Source: Polyodon spathula | Taxonomy: Eukaryota; Chordata; Actinopteri; Acipenseriformes; Polyodontidae | Direction of reading: 5' to 3' | Assembly (NCBI RefSeq): GCF_017654505.1 | Contig: NC_054547.1 | Location: forward strand, 22,806,346-22,870,345 | DNA length: 64,000 bases | In this document: positions 1 through 10,259 of the stretch, one piece after another | How the letters are laid out: each line of letters begins with the position of its first letter | How positions within the stretch are numbered: position 1 is the stretch's first letter | Position numbers and translations under genes: made by a program | Notes under the pieces: model-generated | Told to the model about the DNA's origin: nothing | The model's input: the letters and a program-made list of their open reading frames with translations, nothing else | Databases searched by the model: none

Positions 1-1634
1 ACATGCCCCACATGTCATCCAGTTCCTATCCAGTTTTAAATAACTTTAGCATAACTGAGGCAGAAGTGTTAAAGGGACTAGGAGCTCTTAAAATAAACAA
101 ATCCCCTGGGCCGGATGAGATCCTCCCAGTAGTACTCAAAGAAATGAAAGAAGTAATTTACAAACCGCTAACCAAGATCATGCAGCAGTCTCTTGACACA
201 GGGGTGGTACCGACAGACTGGAAAATTGCAAACGTAATACCGATCCACAAAAAGGGAAACAAAACTGAACCAGGTAACTACAGACCAGTAAGCCTGACTT
301 CTGTTATATGCAAACTTATGGAAACTATAATAAGATCCAAAATGGAAAATTACCTATATGGTAACAGGGTACTGGGAGACAGTCAACATGGTTTTAGGAA
401 AGGGAGATCGTGCCTAACTAACTTGCTTGATTTTTTTGAGGATGCAACATCGATAATGGATAATTGCAAAGCATATGACATGGTTTATTTAGATTTCCAG
501 AAAGCTTTTGACAAAGTCCCGCACAAAAGATTAATTCTCAAACTGAACGCAGTTGGGATTCATGGAAACACATGTACATGGATTAGGGAGTGGTTAACAT
601 GTAGAAAACAGAAAGTACTGATTAGAGAAAAAACCTCAGAATGGAGTGTGGTAACCAGCGGTGTACCACAGGGATCAGTATTAGGTCCTCTGCTATTCCT
701 AATCTACATTAATGATTTAGATTCTGGTATAGTAAGCAAACTTGTTAAATTTGCAGACGACACAAAAGTAGGAGGAGTGGCAAACACTGTTGCAGCAGCA
801 AAGGTCATTCAAAATGATCTAGACAAGATTCAGAACTGGGCAGACACTTGGCAAATGACATTTAATAGAGAAAAGTGTAAGGTACTGCATGCAGGAAATA
901 AAAAAGTACATTATAAATATCATATGGGAGATATTGAAATAGGAGAAGGAATCTATGAAAAAGACCTAGGAGTTTTTGTTGACTCAGAAATGTCTTCATC
1001 TAGACAATGTGGGGAAGCTATAAAAAAGGCTAACAAGATGCTCAGATACATTGTGAAAAGTGTTGAATTTAAATCAAGGGAAGTAATGTTAAAACTGTAC
1101 AATGCACTAGTAAGACCTCATCTTGAATATTGTGTTCAGTTCTGGTCACCTCGCTATAAAAAAGATATTGCTGCTCTAGAAAGAGTGCAAAGAAGAGCGA
1201 CCAGAATTATTCCGGGCTTAAAAGGCATGTCATATGCAGACAGGCTAAAAGAATTGAATCTGTTCAGTCTTGAACAAAGAAGACTACGTGGCGACCTAAT
1301 TCAAGCATTCAAAATTCTAAAAGGTATTGACAGTGTCAACCCAAGGGACTTTTTCAGCCTGAAAAAAGAAACAAAGACCAGGGGTCACAAATGGAGTTTA
1401 GAAAAAGGGGCATTCAGAACAGAAAATAGGAGACACTTTTTTACACAGAGAATTGTGAGGGTTTGGAATCAACTCCCCAGTAATGTTGTTGAAGCTGACA
1501 CCCTGGGATCCTTCAAGAAGCTGCTTGATGAGATTTTGGGATCAATAAGCTACTAACAACCAAACGAGCAAGATGGGCCGAATGGCCTCCTCTCGTTTGT
1601 AAACTTTCTTATGTTCTTCTTATGTTCTTATATG
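1..1634 (+). mobile_element. CR1-clade LINE, 3' part (copy 1)
   Basis: This is the 3' portion of a non-LTR retrotransposon, cut on the left by the window edge. It holds the reverse-transcriptase half of ORF2 and a short 3' UTR (gagcaagatgggccgaatgg). It ends in repeats of an ATGTTCTT-type octamer instead of poly(A), which is typical of CR1. Two other copies lie at 8.1-10.3 kb (same strand) and 56.5-58.4 kb (opposite strand) and are nearly identical in protein, so the family looks young. The assignment to CR1 rests on the RT motifs and the octamer tail. Confidence 0.93.
3..1556 (+). CDS. CR1-like ORF2 reverse transcriptase (C-terminal 517 codons)
   Basis: Reverse transcriptase that would copy the element's RNA at a nicked chromosomal target. 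The frame is open from the window edge to its natural stop. Visible RT blocks are YRPVSLTS, the YLDFQKAFDKVPH block near residue 160 with the first catalytic Asp, SGVPQGSVLGPLLF near 220, and FADDTK near 249 with the catalytic Asp pair. The CR1-style thumb HLEYCVQFWSP and the region ending near LPSNVVEA follow. The apparent start Met is internal: the endonuclease and N-terminal RT lie off the window, so the true start is not visible. No stop or frameshift is present, so this part could have been active recently. Confidence 0.93.
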   Translation: MPHMSSSSYPVLNNFSITEAEVLKGLGALKINKSPGPDEILPVVLKEMKEVIYKPLTKIMQQSLDTGVVPTDWKIANVIPIHKKGNKTEPGNYRPVSLTSVICKLMETIIRSKMENYLYGNRVLGDSQHGFRKGRSCLTNLLDFFEDATSIMDNCKAYDMVYLDFQKAFDKVPHKRLILKLNAVGIHGNTCTWIREWLTCRKQKVLIREKTSEWSVVTSGVPQGSVLGPLLFLIYINDLDSGIVSKLVKFADDTKVGGVANTVAAAKVIQNDLDKIQNWADTWQMTFNREKCKVLHAGNKKVHYKYHMGDIEIGEGIYEKDLGVFVDSEMSSSRQCGEAIKKANKMLRYIVKSVEFKSREVMLKLYNALVRPHLEYCVQFWSPRYKKDIAALERVQRRATRIIPGLKGMSYADRLKELNLFSLEQRRLRGDLIQAFKILKGIDSVNPRDFFSLKKETKTRGHKWSLEKGAFRTENRRHFFTQRIVRVWNQLPSNVVEADTLGSFKKLLDEILGSISY

Positions 1635-2138
1635 TTGTGCAACTTTAGGGTTATTTTACATTTTTTAATTCTGATTGTATTTTAAAAAAAAAACACAATT
1701 ACTATACCTTTTTTTCAACTTTTTGGTGTAGTAAAATATGAAGTGAGAATCATTGTGTGAAAGGAAATGTTTTGCCAGTGCCTGCACTGGCATCGCATAC
1801 ACAATCATTACACAGCAGAAGCTAATGGGTTGCTGTACAGTACTGTAGTTTTTTCTTTTTTTTTTAATGTGGTGGTGGGAACGCAAAGGTCTTGTGCAGA
1901 GCTACTTGTTTTAAAACATTTTATATATTTAAAAAAAATAAAAAATCCCCCTTAACCAGGACCCTATTCGGGCGTTGGGCCCTGGGGAAATTTCCCTATC
2001 CTCCCCACCCTCTTGGTGGGCCTGTTCCTGCCACCTGGACACAGATGCCAATTCCAGCACTGTCCGGTCAAACCCGGACAGAAGACAGCCCTAACTCAGG
2101 GAGACGCTATTGAATTCTCAAAATGTTTTTCAACCCCC
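1635..2138. other. No gene seen; AT-rich, then a short GC-richer segment
   Basis: The left part is AT-rich with homopolymer runs. From about 1955 the sequence becomes GC-richer (ggcgttgggccctggggaaa) and runs directly into a gypsy LTR. It could be internal sequence of that LTR element, but no protein match could be recognised. Confidence 0.4.
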
Positions 2139-2550
2139 TTTGACAGAAATAGAATGATCTTTGGTGGTAAATCTCCCTCCCAACCTGTGAGGGAGCTAAG
2201 TAACGGGAACAGAGTACCCTGGACTATTTGGTCTGACACTTCATTCCCAGGGTTAAAAGGAAGTCGTCCTCTAGAAAGGGGGTTGAGCTTCGGTGCAGTA
2301 ACTCAGACCCAGAAGGGAAATGATGTCGCAGTCGTGGAATGGAGGAGCGACTGTAATCGTTTACCAAAGGGTCATTTGTGATGGTACAAATAGGGGACAA
2401 AGATGTAATCTGTTCCTTCGTTTTGGTTAGAGACCTGCGATTTGTGTATTGTGAGTGTTTGTTTTGGTTGTCTCTAACTGTTACTTGTTGTTATTAGTAT
2501 ATGGCTAACACATTCCGGAGCTGTCGCCATGGGCCAGCCTGAACCCAGAA
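2139..2550 (+). mobile_element. Gypsy family A LTR, 5' part (truncated)
   Basis: The sequence starts near tttgacagaaatag and shares with the other family A LTRs the block ctccctcccaacctgtgag, then gggaacagagtaccc, tgacacttcattcccagggtt and gctaacacattccggagctg. The complete copy at 32.75-33.52 kb shows the usual ends (TGTGACAG...TTTGCCACA). Here the last ~300 bp are missing and the LTR abuts repeat X at about 2551. The orientation is plus. Confidence 0.72.
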
Positions 2551-3240
2551 CAGACCACAATGAGCGTTACACTGACAGGAAACAAAAAATTTTCAGAGTT
2601 CAAGATCAGAATCTCAGAATGACGAAGATGAATGATGAATCAAAAAATCAAAAAAATATAACTAAGTCCGAAGAATTCTCAGCTGGCTGACTTCATCTTT
2701 CAAAATGCTGCTAGTCACAACTAATTGTGTAGCATGGAAACAGTAACAAAACATGCTTGCAAATTGAAGGTTTTAGCTTCAGATTCAACATATACCAGAC
2801 CTTATTTTATTTGTATAAAGATTTTTTTTGCAGGCAAATTTCCATTTAAAAACAGAAATAAATAATTTAATATAAATGATACAGACGTCACAATAAGTGT
2901 GTTCCCCAGTATATTTCCATGTTGACAAAACAAGTTAATTGTCATTAAACGCAGACGTTTTGTAATATACATATGGGTGGATAGAAATGCCTGGGGTCTG
3001 CAAAAATACAGTGGAAGAACAAGAAAAAGAAAGAGATGGATATTTTTACATTCCTTTGGTAAAGTATTTCTCTTACTGTATAACAGGTATTGACTTTTTT
3101 TACATTTCACTTAAGAATGTTGGAAACTACATATTAAAAGTGGAATGGTGCTTTTGGCTGATTTAGTTTTGCCTCCCCAATACCCCGAAAACAAGTAAAA
3201 TATCTGTGCTGTATACAGAGTCACTGGCAGTTCTCACTGC
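2551..3240 (+). repeat. Unclassified dispersed repeat X, copy 1
   Basis: This ~690-bp segment matches 54475-55135 in reverse complement over almost its whole length. Examples are caagatcagaatctcagaatga, ctcagctggctgacttcatctt, aaacagaaataaat.atttaatataaatgatac and caagttaattgtcattaaac. A ~100-bp piece near 2730-2828 is extra in this copy. Both copies share a short reading frame containing DQNLRM and YTD motifs, broken here by a stop after the ctcagctgg region. No TE class could be assigned from the sequence. It could be internal sequence of an LTR element or an older insertion. Confidence 0.7.
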
Positions 3241-3438
3241 CTTTATTTTCTTGGTGTGAGGAAATACCGCTCCTCTCGATACCTATTAAGAAAGAAAAGC
3301 AAAGATTTCGAACAGAAAAAAATTGGAGTCAGTGATAATGTCACCAGTACTAATAAGAGGTAAGAATGTTAACAGCTTGTTTACTTTTAAGCCAGAACTC
3401 TTCATTGCATTCCTTAAATAGCAAGTGGTTGTCTAGAA

Positions 3439-4772
3439 CAGTGGTTTTCAAACTGTGGGGCGCACCCCCAGATGAGGTTATTAAGGGGGCGCTAATACCT
3501 GACTGTAAAATACTTTTTTCTGACTTCCTGACGATTGTAAAAGCTCTGCGGTAAGTGGCAGACTCGGTGGGCCCACATCCAGGATGATTGACTGATCAAC
3601 TACCCAGGCAGGCAGGGATCATGTTAAATCTGACCAATCCCCGTCCACATAGTTTGTGTTGTTTCTATCATAGCTCAGCGATTCTATGGTCCAGCCCAGC
3701 TCTCCTTGATTTGAAAGTTGTGGGGCTAATCATGGCAATTGTTCCTACAAAGTACAGCGGCGCGTTTTATGTTTTGTTCATAAAAAAAAAAAAATAAATG
3801 TAGCTAGACCTACAGTTTATAAATAGGGTGGTGGGGTTTTGGCTAAAGTTTTAGTTTAGTTTATGCGTTTTGCCCTGTGCAGAAAACTGACAACGAGGTT
3901 GCAACATTTTATGAAAAATATTTGATAATGTTATAAAAAAATACGTTGGACAAATATTACTATTCGTAATTGCATTAACATTAATAGACTAGTCAGTTAT
4001 TAAATGTTGCACCCTCGTTTTCTCATTCTTTATTCAGCTTTTATCAAATGCGAAATTAAGGACTTGGATGATTTAAAAATGTTTCAATGGTGTAGATTAA
4101 GAACCAAGGATGTTACTACTAGTAAAACCAGACTGTGATATAAATAAAAGGTATACTGTAATAACAATACTACTAATAACAATAGTACGATCAGTTTAGT
4201 TTAAAGGGTTTGGCTGTGAAACAATTAAATGGGATTTTAAATCCTTTCTCATTTTAAATGCAGAATGAAGAACGAGAATAAGTGACTATGTTTTGCTGTT
4301 AATACAATTACGAATAGTGATTGTAATAAAGTGTATCCATCTTCAAAATATATTATAACATTGTCCGAATGCCATGCTTGGGATTGGTGAAGGTGGATGA
4401 AGTGCGCAGTTTAATGTGAAGAGATCAATAGGAGTGCATGCATGAGTGCAGTGGGAGAAAGAGTGAGTGACAGAGAGGCTGTCTCAGTGACAGCGAGAGG
4501 TAGACTGGAATTTAGCACATAGATTTGGTTATTTTGTTTTTCTTTGGTGTGGTCCTTAATTGTTTATTTTTCCTGTGCTAATGCTGAATTTGAGCACCAA
4601 GTCACTGTCTGTGTGGTGCCTGCTTTCATTTTCCACGTGATGTCGCAGTATGTTATTTTAGAAAAAATTGTATTTATTTTAATATTGTACTGTTTACTAG
4701 GGGGGAAGGGGGTGCGGCAAAAAATAATATCTCAAGGGGGGGCGTGGCAAAAAAAAAGTTTGGGAACCACTG
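3439..4772. mobile_element. hAT-like DNA transposon, non-autonomous
   Basis: The element starts CAGTGGTTTTCAAACT and ends AGTTTGGGAACCACTG. These are inverted repeats of 16 bp with 14 matches and fit the hAT terminal pattern CAGNGGTTCNCAAACT. Just inside the left end lies ggggcgcacccccag, and just inside the right end gggggggcgtggca, as in many vertebrate hAT MITEs. No transposase frame is present in the 1.33 kb. A clean 8-bp target duplication is not visible: gtctagaa lies before and gttgaaat after. Confidence 0.75.
3905..4375. repeat. Imperfect foldback inside the hAT-like element
   Basis: The two halves are inverted copies. actattcgtaattgcattaac near 3958 pairs with gttaatacaattacgaatagt near 4299 (20 of 21). 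Flanking segments also pair: the region around gataatgttataaaaaaatacg with the region around atattataacattgtccgaa, and ctcgttttctcattctttattc with gaatgaagaacgagaataag. The centre is near 4140. Such an arrangement could form a long hairpin RNA or mark a second element nested in the first. Confidence 0.7.
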
Positions 4773-7700
4773 GTTGAAATAAGCTCCTTGTACATGAAAG
4801 CAATTCAGAAGAACTACAGGGTACTATAAATCTTTAATTTGCACATCTCCTTTCAGCCAGAATTACTAAAATGCCAGGATCTACTGGGACCTTAGTTAAC
4901 AGCTTCAAACACTGCATTCTCTGCATACTGGGGAATGATAAGCTGCTGCTACTATGAGCAGGACAAATTAATCCATCCTAGTTCACCGACCTCCTGATCT
5001 CCACCAGCCTAATTAGAGGACACTCAATGTATTATGCGAAAATCTAGAGGAATGTTGCCCGACTGGTTGAAAGTATGTCAATCAATATGGGAAGTAGTTG
5101 TTTGGTTATTGACAAGAAAGAAACCAATGAAGGAGTGGTGCAATTTCACCCAGCCAGGAAGTATAAACCAGTTTTAAAGCATGACTTGTAAACAGACAGT
5201 TCTTTAACCTAGTTTAGTACAATATACAGTGGTTCTCCTATCATTCTACAAGCCCGGCAGTATGCTGGGTCAAAAAAGGCAGCTGCCGGGCCTACAAAAT
5301 TGGAAGAAAAAAAATCATAATTGCGAGTGTGAAGTTAGTTTTCAGGTTTGTTTTAGTGGAACAGACTCTGCAAGGCTCCTGCGCCGCACCGCCTCGCCTC
5401 CCCATAAGCACCACAGGCCTGACTGGGCCGGTTACATTTAACTAGTATAATATATTTAACTAGTATAATAACTAGTATAATAGAATCCAGGAAAATGGGC
5501 CAGTGTGCCAAAAAGCTGAAAATTAATTTACAAACCATTTTTTTAAAAACATAACTACGAACTAATCCTAACTTTCCCACCACATGTCATATTTGTTGTA
5601 CAGTCAGAATCTGAGACTGCTTACCGAAGTGCTGTGTTGGTGGTACTCGTTCCCGCAACACGGCAAATCTTTTACAAATCAGGTTTTCTACAACTAATCA
5701 ACCAAAGCCAAAAGAAAAGTGCGGAAATCAAGAAATCATAAAGAAAGTAATTATGGAAAAAAAAAATTAAGATGAACATTTAGAGTGGGGGCTTCACCTG
5801 GCTTCATTATGACCGTGGAAAAAAAAGTAACATTATGCCTAGTTTGGCGTCAGTTTCCCAGACTTGCAGATCAAACAGCAGCTTTATTTGCTGTGAATTC
5901 AACATTTCGTTTCCATCATATCCAGTCTCGCAGTAAGATGTCCCGATGGATACCCAGATACACGATTGAATTGTATAACTTTTTGATTTGGGATCCGATG
6001 TGATCTGGTCAAAAATGCCATTCACAATCTTTCCAGGACTCGTTGGTATCACTCAGCAAGATTGGCGCTGACTTGGGAGAGGCTACACAAGCGACAATGC
6101 TCTGAGAAGGAGTGTTATTATTTTGTATAATGAATATTATTTTAATAGTGTTTATTATTACGATTGGGGATGGAAATTTCAAATAGTTTCCTATTTGAAT
6201 ACACAGGGTGCAACATTTTTGTGTATTCGATTACCCGAACTCTGGTCCCTTGCGCTACTAAAAGTAAAAGGCAAATGCGTGTGCACAAGCAAAGAGCATA
6301 ACAGTGTGTTTAGCCGGATTCACAAAGTGTACAAACAATGTCCAAGATGATATTTCTTCATTCAATACCCTATTTCCTTAAGCACAGGTGTTTCCATTAA
6401 AATACAGAACCCAATGAGCAGCAACGGCACAGCGTGTATCTCTTCCAATTAAAGCAACAATAGCATAATATTATGAATAACCAATAAGGTGCTTAACCTA
6501 TTTACTGATCTATTCTCAGCCAGTAACTTGCTTTGATCCATAACGCACTAATTGGGTGAAATAACCAAACAAACTTCATGGAAGACAAGACAAGCAAACT
6601 GGGAACTTCCTGCAACCTTTAGACTCATGTAGATAATATAAGTGCAAATGGGTGGGATTTATAAAATTATTTTATTAATTACACTTACCTTAAGGTGCTT
6701 GCTAGGATTCAAATTGGTGCTGAATCAAAGCTTGTATATAACTAAAGATTAAGTAGCTTCAAATATACTTTTTATGTTTCCCTTAATATTCTATGTTGTT
6801 GCCATCATTCTTAATGGTTCTGGGTTCTGTTGCAACGATACTGAGTTATAACTATATTTTTGTAAATCATTAAAGGGAAATGTAAACAATACATTTTAAT
6901 GTAATTTGAAGCTAATTACTACACAATTGTATAATTATTTTGATATTATCCAAAAAAAAAAAAAAAATGCAGAAACCCTACTGTGATGAGGGGAAAAGAC
7001 AAAGATGTGCAAATTCAACATTTGCAGTCCTTCCCGCTATGATCGAGTTGTTATTCATGTCAATGCATTCATAATTATTTATCTCCTTCTTAACAATTTA
7101 ACAGGAATCACCCATGGAGAAGTCCTGTCTCATCTACAGGACAACCCCGCTTGATGACAACAGGGCTTCAGCAAATCGAAAGCAGATCGAAGACCCCAGC
7201 TGACACCGGTAATTAAAAATTAAAACAAACTGGGAAGAAACAGGATCTTAACAAGCTAACAACTCATTTGTGCATTAGCAAGGGACACAAGAGGAAAGGC
7301 TGTACCCGATTGAGACACCACCTGCTTTTTAAAAGGAAGCCCAGTTTGACAGCCAATTAATCCCAAACAGAGTACATATCTTGTTTTTGCTGAAGGTTCT
7401 CCTTAAAGGTGAAGTCTTATGAAAATGACACCTGAATTTTGCTGCTTTGGTGAGACACAACATGAGCCAGATTGCAGCAGGGATGGATAAACATTTGCTC
7501 TAATCAGTATTTGGGCAGATGGTTCAATCCAGAGAAGCTTGGATAGAAGCGTCAGTAACAAGCTGCTTCCTGGACATTGATACACGCATTGTGTACTTGT
7601 GTCTGTCACCCAGGTCAACCCTGCTTTATCAAAAGCAGTGTAAAACTGTGTAGCTGACCCGCATGACACCAGGTCCTGACCTGGGTACAGTATGCTAGTG

Positions 7701-8097
7701 TGAAAGGTGCTAATGTAACCATCCAGCGAGTTTAATCAGCCAGGACACAAACACTCCACTGATTGTTGTGACTCACCCTGCTTTTACCAGGTGAGTCACT
7801 CAGGGAGCCTTCAGAATAATTTTAAGTTAAGAAATACAATTTATTAAATTATATTCAAGTTGTTGAAGAGGACATATAGCCTTACATACCTTTTGTGCAA
7901 TGTTTAAATAATCATTCTTACTGTAGTTCCAGTATTGGGATTTTGATTGTTTTCTCTACTAGCTCCTCCAAAGAGAGACTTTTTGTAAATGCCTTTATTT
8001 TAATTACTTTTGAATCATTGCACTTTACAATAGGTAGCTGAGAGGATCGACATGTTTACAATTTGAATATTGTTTTTATTGGCTGTAAGTAAAGACT
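4773..8097. other. No gene seen
   Basis: This is an AT-rich intergenic stretch. Visible items are a short direct repeat of aactagtataat at 5440-5485, poly(A) runs near 5757 and 6952, and a small inverted repeat with two AP-1-like sites at 7769-7799. The short frames here lack recognisable motifs or composition bias and are not called. Confidence 0.5.
7769..7799. promoter_or_regulatory. Inverted repeat with two AP-1-like sites
   Basis: GTGACTCACC (7769-7778) and GGTGAGTCAC (7790-7799) are perfect inverted copies around an 11-nt spacer. Each contains the AP-1 core TGACTCA/TGAGTCA. A regulatory role is only possible; no nearby gene was found. Confidence 0.25.
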
Positions 8098-10259
8098 AAA
8101 GCTAAGGTTTACAATTTTAGAAAAGCAAACTATGAAGGTATGAAACAGAGACTAACAGAAGTAGATTGGAGTAAAATAGAGAAAACATCCACAGAAAAAG
8201 GATGGCTGTTCTTCAAAAATGTAGTACTAGAGGCGCAAAACAATTGCATCCCTAAAGTAGACAAATGTAAAACTAAATTGCCAAAATGGTTTAATAGATC
8301 AATTTAAAAAAAATATTCAGCGAAAAAAGACACTTTACAGAGCGTTAAAAAGGGACCAAAAAGAAAATACACAGAAAGAGTACACAGAATTGCAAACGCA
8401 AGTCAAAAAGGAAGTTAGAAAGGCCAAGAGAGAAATAGAAATGAACATTGCTAAGGGAGCTAAAACCAATTCCAAAATGTTTTTCCAATATTACAACAGC
8501 AAGAGAACATTCAAAGAGGAGGTTAAATGTCTAAGAGATACAAATGGCAAAATCGTAGATGAAGAAAAAAAAAAAAGCAAATATATTAAATGATTACTTT
8601 TCACAAGTTTTTACAAAGGAAGATACTGACAACATGCCCCACATGTCATCCAGTTCCTATCCAGTTTTAAATAACTTTAGCATAACTGAGGCAGAAGTGT
8701 TAAAGGGACTAGGAGCTCTTAAAATAAACAAATCCCCTGGGCCGGATGAGATCCTCCCAATAGTACTCAAAGAAATGAAAGCAGTTATTTACAAACCGCT
8801 AACCAAGATCATGCAACAGTCTCTTGACACAGGGGTGGTACCGACAGACTGGAAAATTGCAAACGTAATACCGATCCACAAAAAGGGAAACAAAACTGAA
8901 CCAGGTAACTACAGACCAGTAAGCCTGACTTCTATTATATGCAAACTTATGGAAACTATAATAAGATCCAAAATGGAAAATTACCTATATGGTAACAGGG
9001 TCCTGGGAGACAGTCAACATGGTTTTAGGAAAGGGAGATCGTGTCTAACTAGCTTGCTTGATTTTTTTGAGGATGCAACATCGATAATGGATAATTGCAA
9101 AGCATATGACATGGTTTATTTAGATTTCCAGAAAGCTTTTGACAAAGTCCCGCACAAAAGATTAATTCTCAAACTGAACGCAGTTGGGATTCAAGGAAAC
9201 ACATGTACATGGATTAGGGAGTGGTTAACATGTAGAAAACAGAAAGTACTGATTAGAGGAAAAACCTCAGAATGGAGTGTGGTAACCAGTGGTGTACCAC
9301 AGGGATCAGTATTAGGTCCTCTGCTATTCCTAATCTACATTAATGATTTAGATTCTGGTATAGTAAGCAAACTTGTTAAATTTGCAGATGACACAAAAAT
9401 AGGAGGAGTGGCAAACACTGTTGCAGCAGCAACGGTCATTCAAAATGATCTAGACAAGATTCAGAACTGGGCAGACACATGGCAAATGACATTTAATAGA
9501 AAAAAGTGTAAGGTACTGCACGCAGGAAATAAAAATGTACATTATAGATATCATATGGGAGATACTGAAATCGGAGAAGGAATCTATGAAAAAGACCTAG
9601 GAGTTTTTGTTGACTCAGAAATGTCTTCATCTAGACAATGTGGGGAAGCTTTAAAAAAGGCTAACAAGATGCTCGGATACATTGTGAAAAGTGTTGAATT
9701 TAAATCAAAGGAAGTAATGTTAAAACTGTACAATGCACTTGTAAGACCTCATCTTGAATATTGTGTGCAGTTCTGGTCACCTCACTATAAAAAAGATATT
9801 GCTGCTCTAGAAAGAGTGCAAAGAAGAGCGACCAGAATTATTCCGGGCTTAAAAGACATGTCATATGCAGACAGGCTAAAAGAATTGAATCTGTTCAGTC
9901 TTAAACAAAGAAGACTATGTGGTGACCTAATTCAAGCATTCAAAATTCTAAAAGGTATTGCCAATGTCGACCCAAGAGAGTTTTTCGACCTGAAAAAAGA
10001 AACAAGGACCAGGGGTCACAAATGGAGATTAGACAAAGCGGCATTCAGAACAGAAAATAGGAGGCACTTTTTTACACAGAGAATCGTGAGGGTCTGGAAT
10101 CAACTCCCCAGTAATGTTGTTGAAGCTGCCACCCTGGGATCCTTCAAGAAGCTGCTTGATGAGATTTTGGGATCAATAAGCTACTAACAACCAAACGAGC
10201 AAGATGGGCCGAATGGCCTCCTCTCGTTTGTAAACTGTTTTATGTTCTTATGTTCTTAT
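8098..10259 (+). mobile_element. CR1-clade LINE, 5'-truncated (copy 2)
   Basis: The CR1 sequence begins in the linker between the endonuclease and RT. Peptide pieces such as EKGWLFFKNVVLEAQNNCIP and KAKREIEMNIAKGAK fit this part of CR1 ORF2. It continues to the octamer tail ttatgttcttatgttctt. The 5' truncation is normal for LINE insertion. The 3' UTR is the same as in copies 1 and 3. Confidence 0.93.
8559..10187 (+). CDS. CR1-like reverse transcriptase (542 codons, frameshifted N-terminal side)
   Basis: Carries the RT blocks YRPVSLTS, YLDFQKAFDKVPH, SGVPQGSVLGPLLF and FADDTK with all three catalytic Asp residues, and the HLEYCVQFWSP thumb. Its stop is at the same position as in copy 1. The upstream segment (8390-8593) reads in another frame. 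The shift falls in the A run at about 8566-8576, where the minus-strand copy 3 has fewer bases, so a homopolymer length change (mutation or sequencing error) explains it. A stop near 8307 also breaks the upstream linker. The Met at 8559 is not a natural start. Confidence 0.9.
   Translation: MKKKKKANILNDYFSQVFTKEDTDNMPHMSSSSYPVLNNFSITEAEVLKGLGALKINKSPGPDEILPIVLKEMKAVIYKPLTKIMQQSLDTGVVPTDWKIANVIPIHKKGNKTEPGNYRPVSLTSIICKLMETIIRSKMENYLYGNRVLGDSQHGFRKGRSCLTSLLDFFEDATSIMDNCKAYDMVYLDFQKAFDKVPHKRLILKLNAVGIQGNTCTWIREWLTCRKQKVLIRGKTSEWSVVTSGVPQGSVLGPLLFLIYINDLDSGIVSKLVKFADDTKIGGVANTVAAATVIQNDLDKIQNWADTWQMTFNRKKCKVLHAGNKNVHYRYHMGDTEIGEGIYEKDLGVFVDSEMSSSRQCGEALKKANKMLGYIVKSVEFKSKEVMLKLYNALVRPHLEYCVQFWSPHYKKDIAALERVQRRATRIIPGLKDMSYADRLKELNLFSLKQRRLCGDLIQAFKILKGIANVDPREFFDLKKETRTRGHKWRLDKAAFRTENRRHFFTQRIVRVWNQLPSNVVEAATLGSFKKLLDEILGSISY

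Noticed and set aside
2802..3110. 102-codon minus-strand frame in repeat X
   Set aside because: It is not preserved in the second copy of repeat X, while the opposite-strand words are, so it looks like a shadow.
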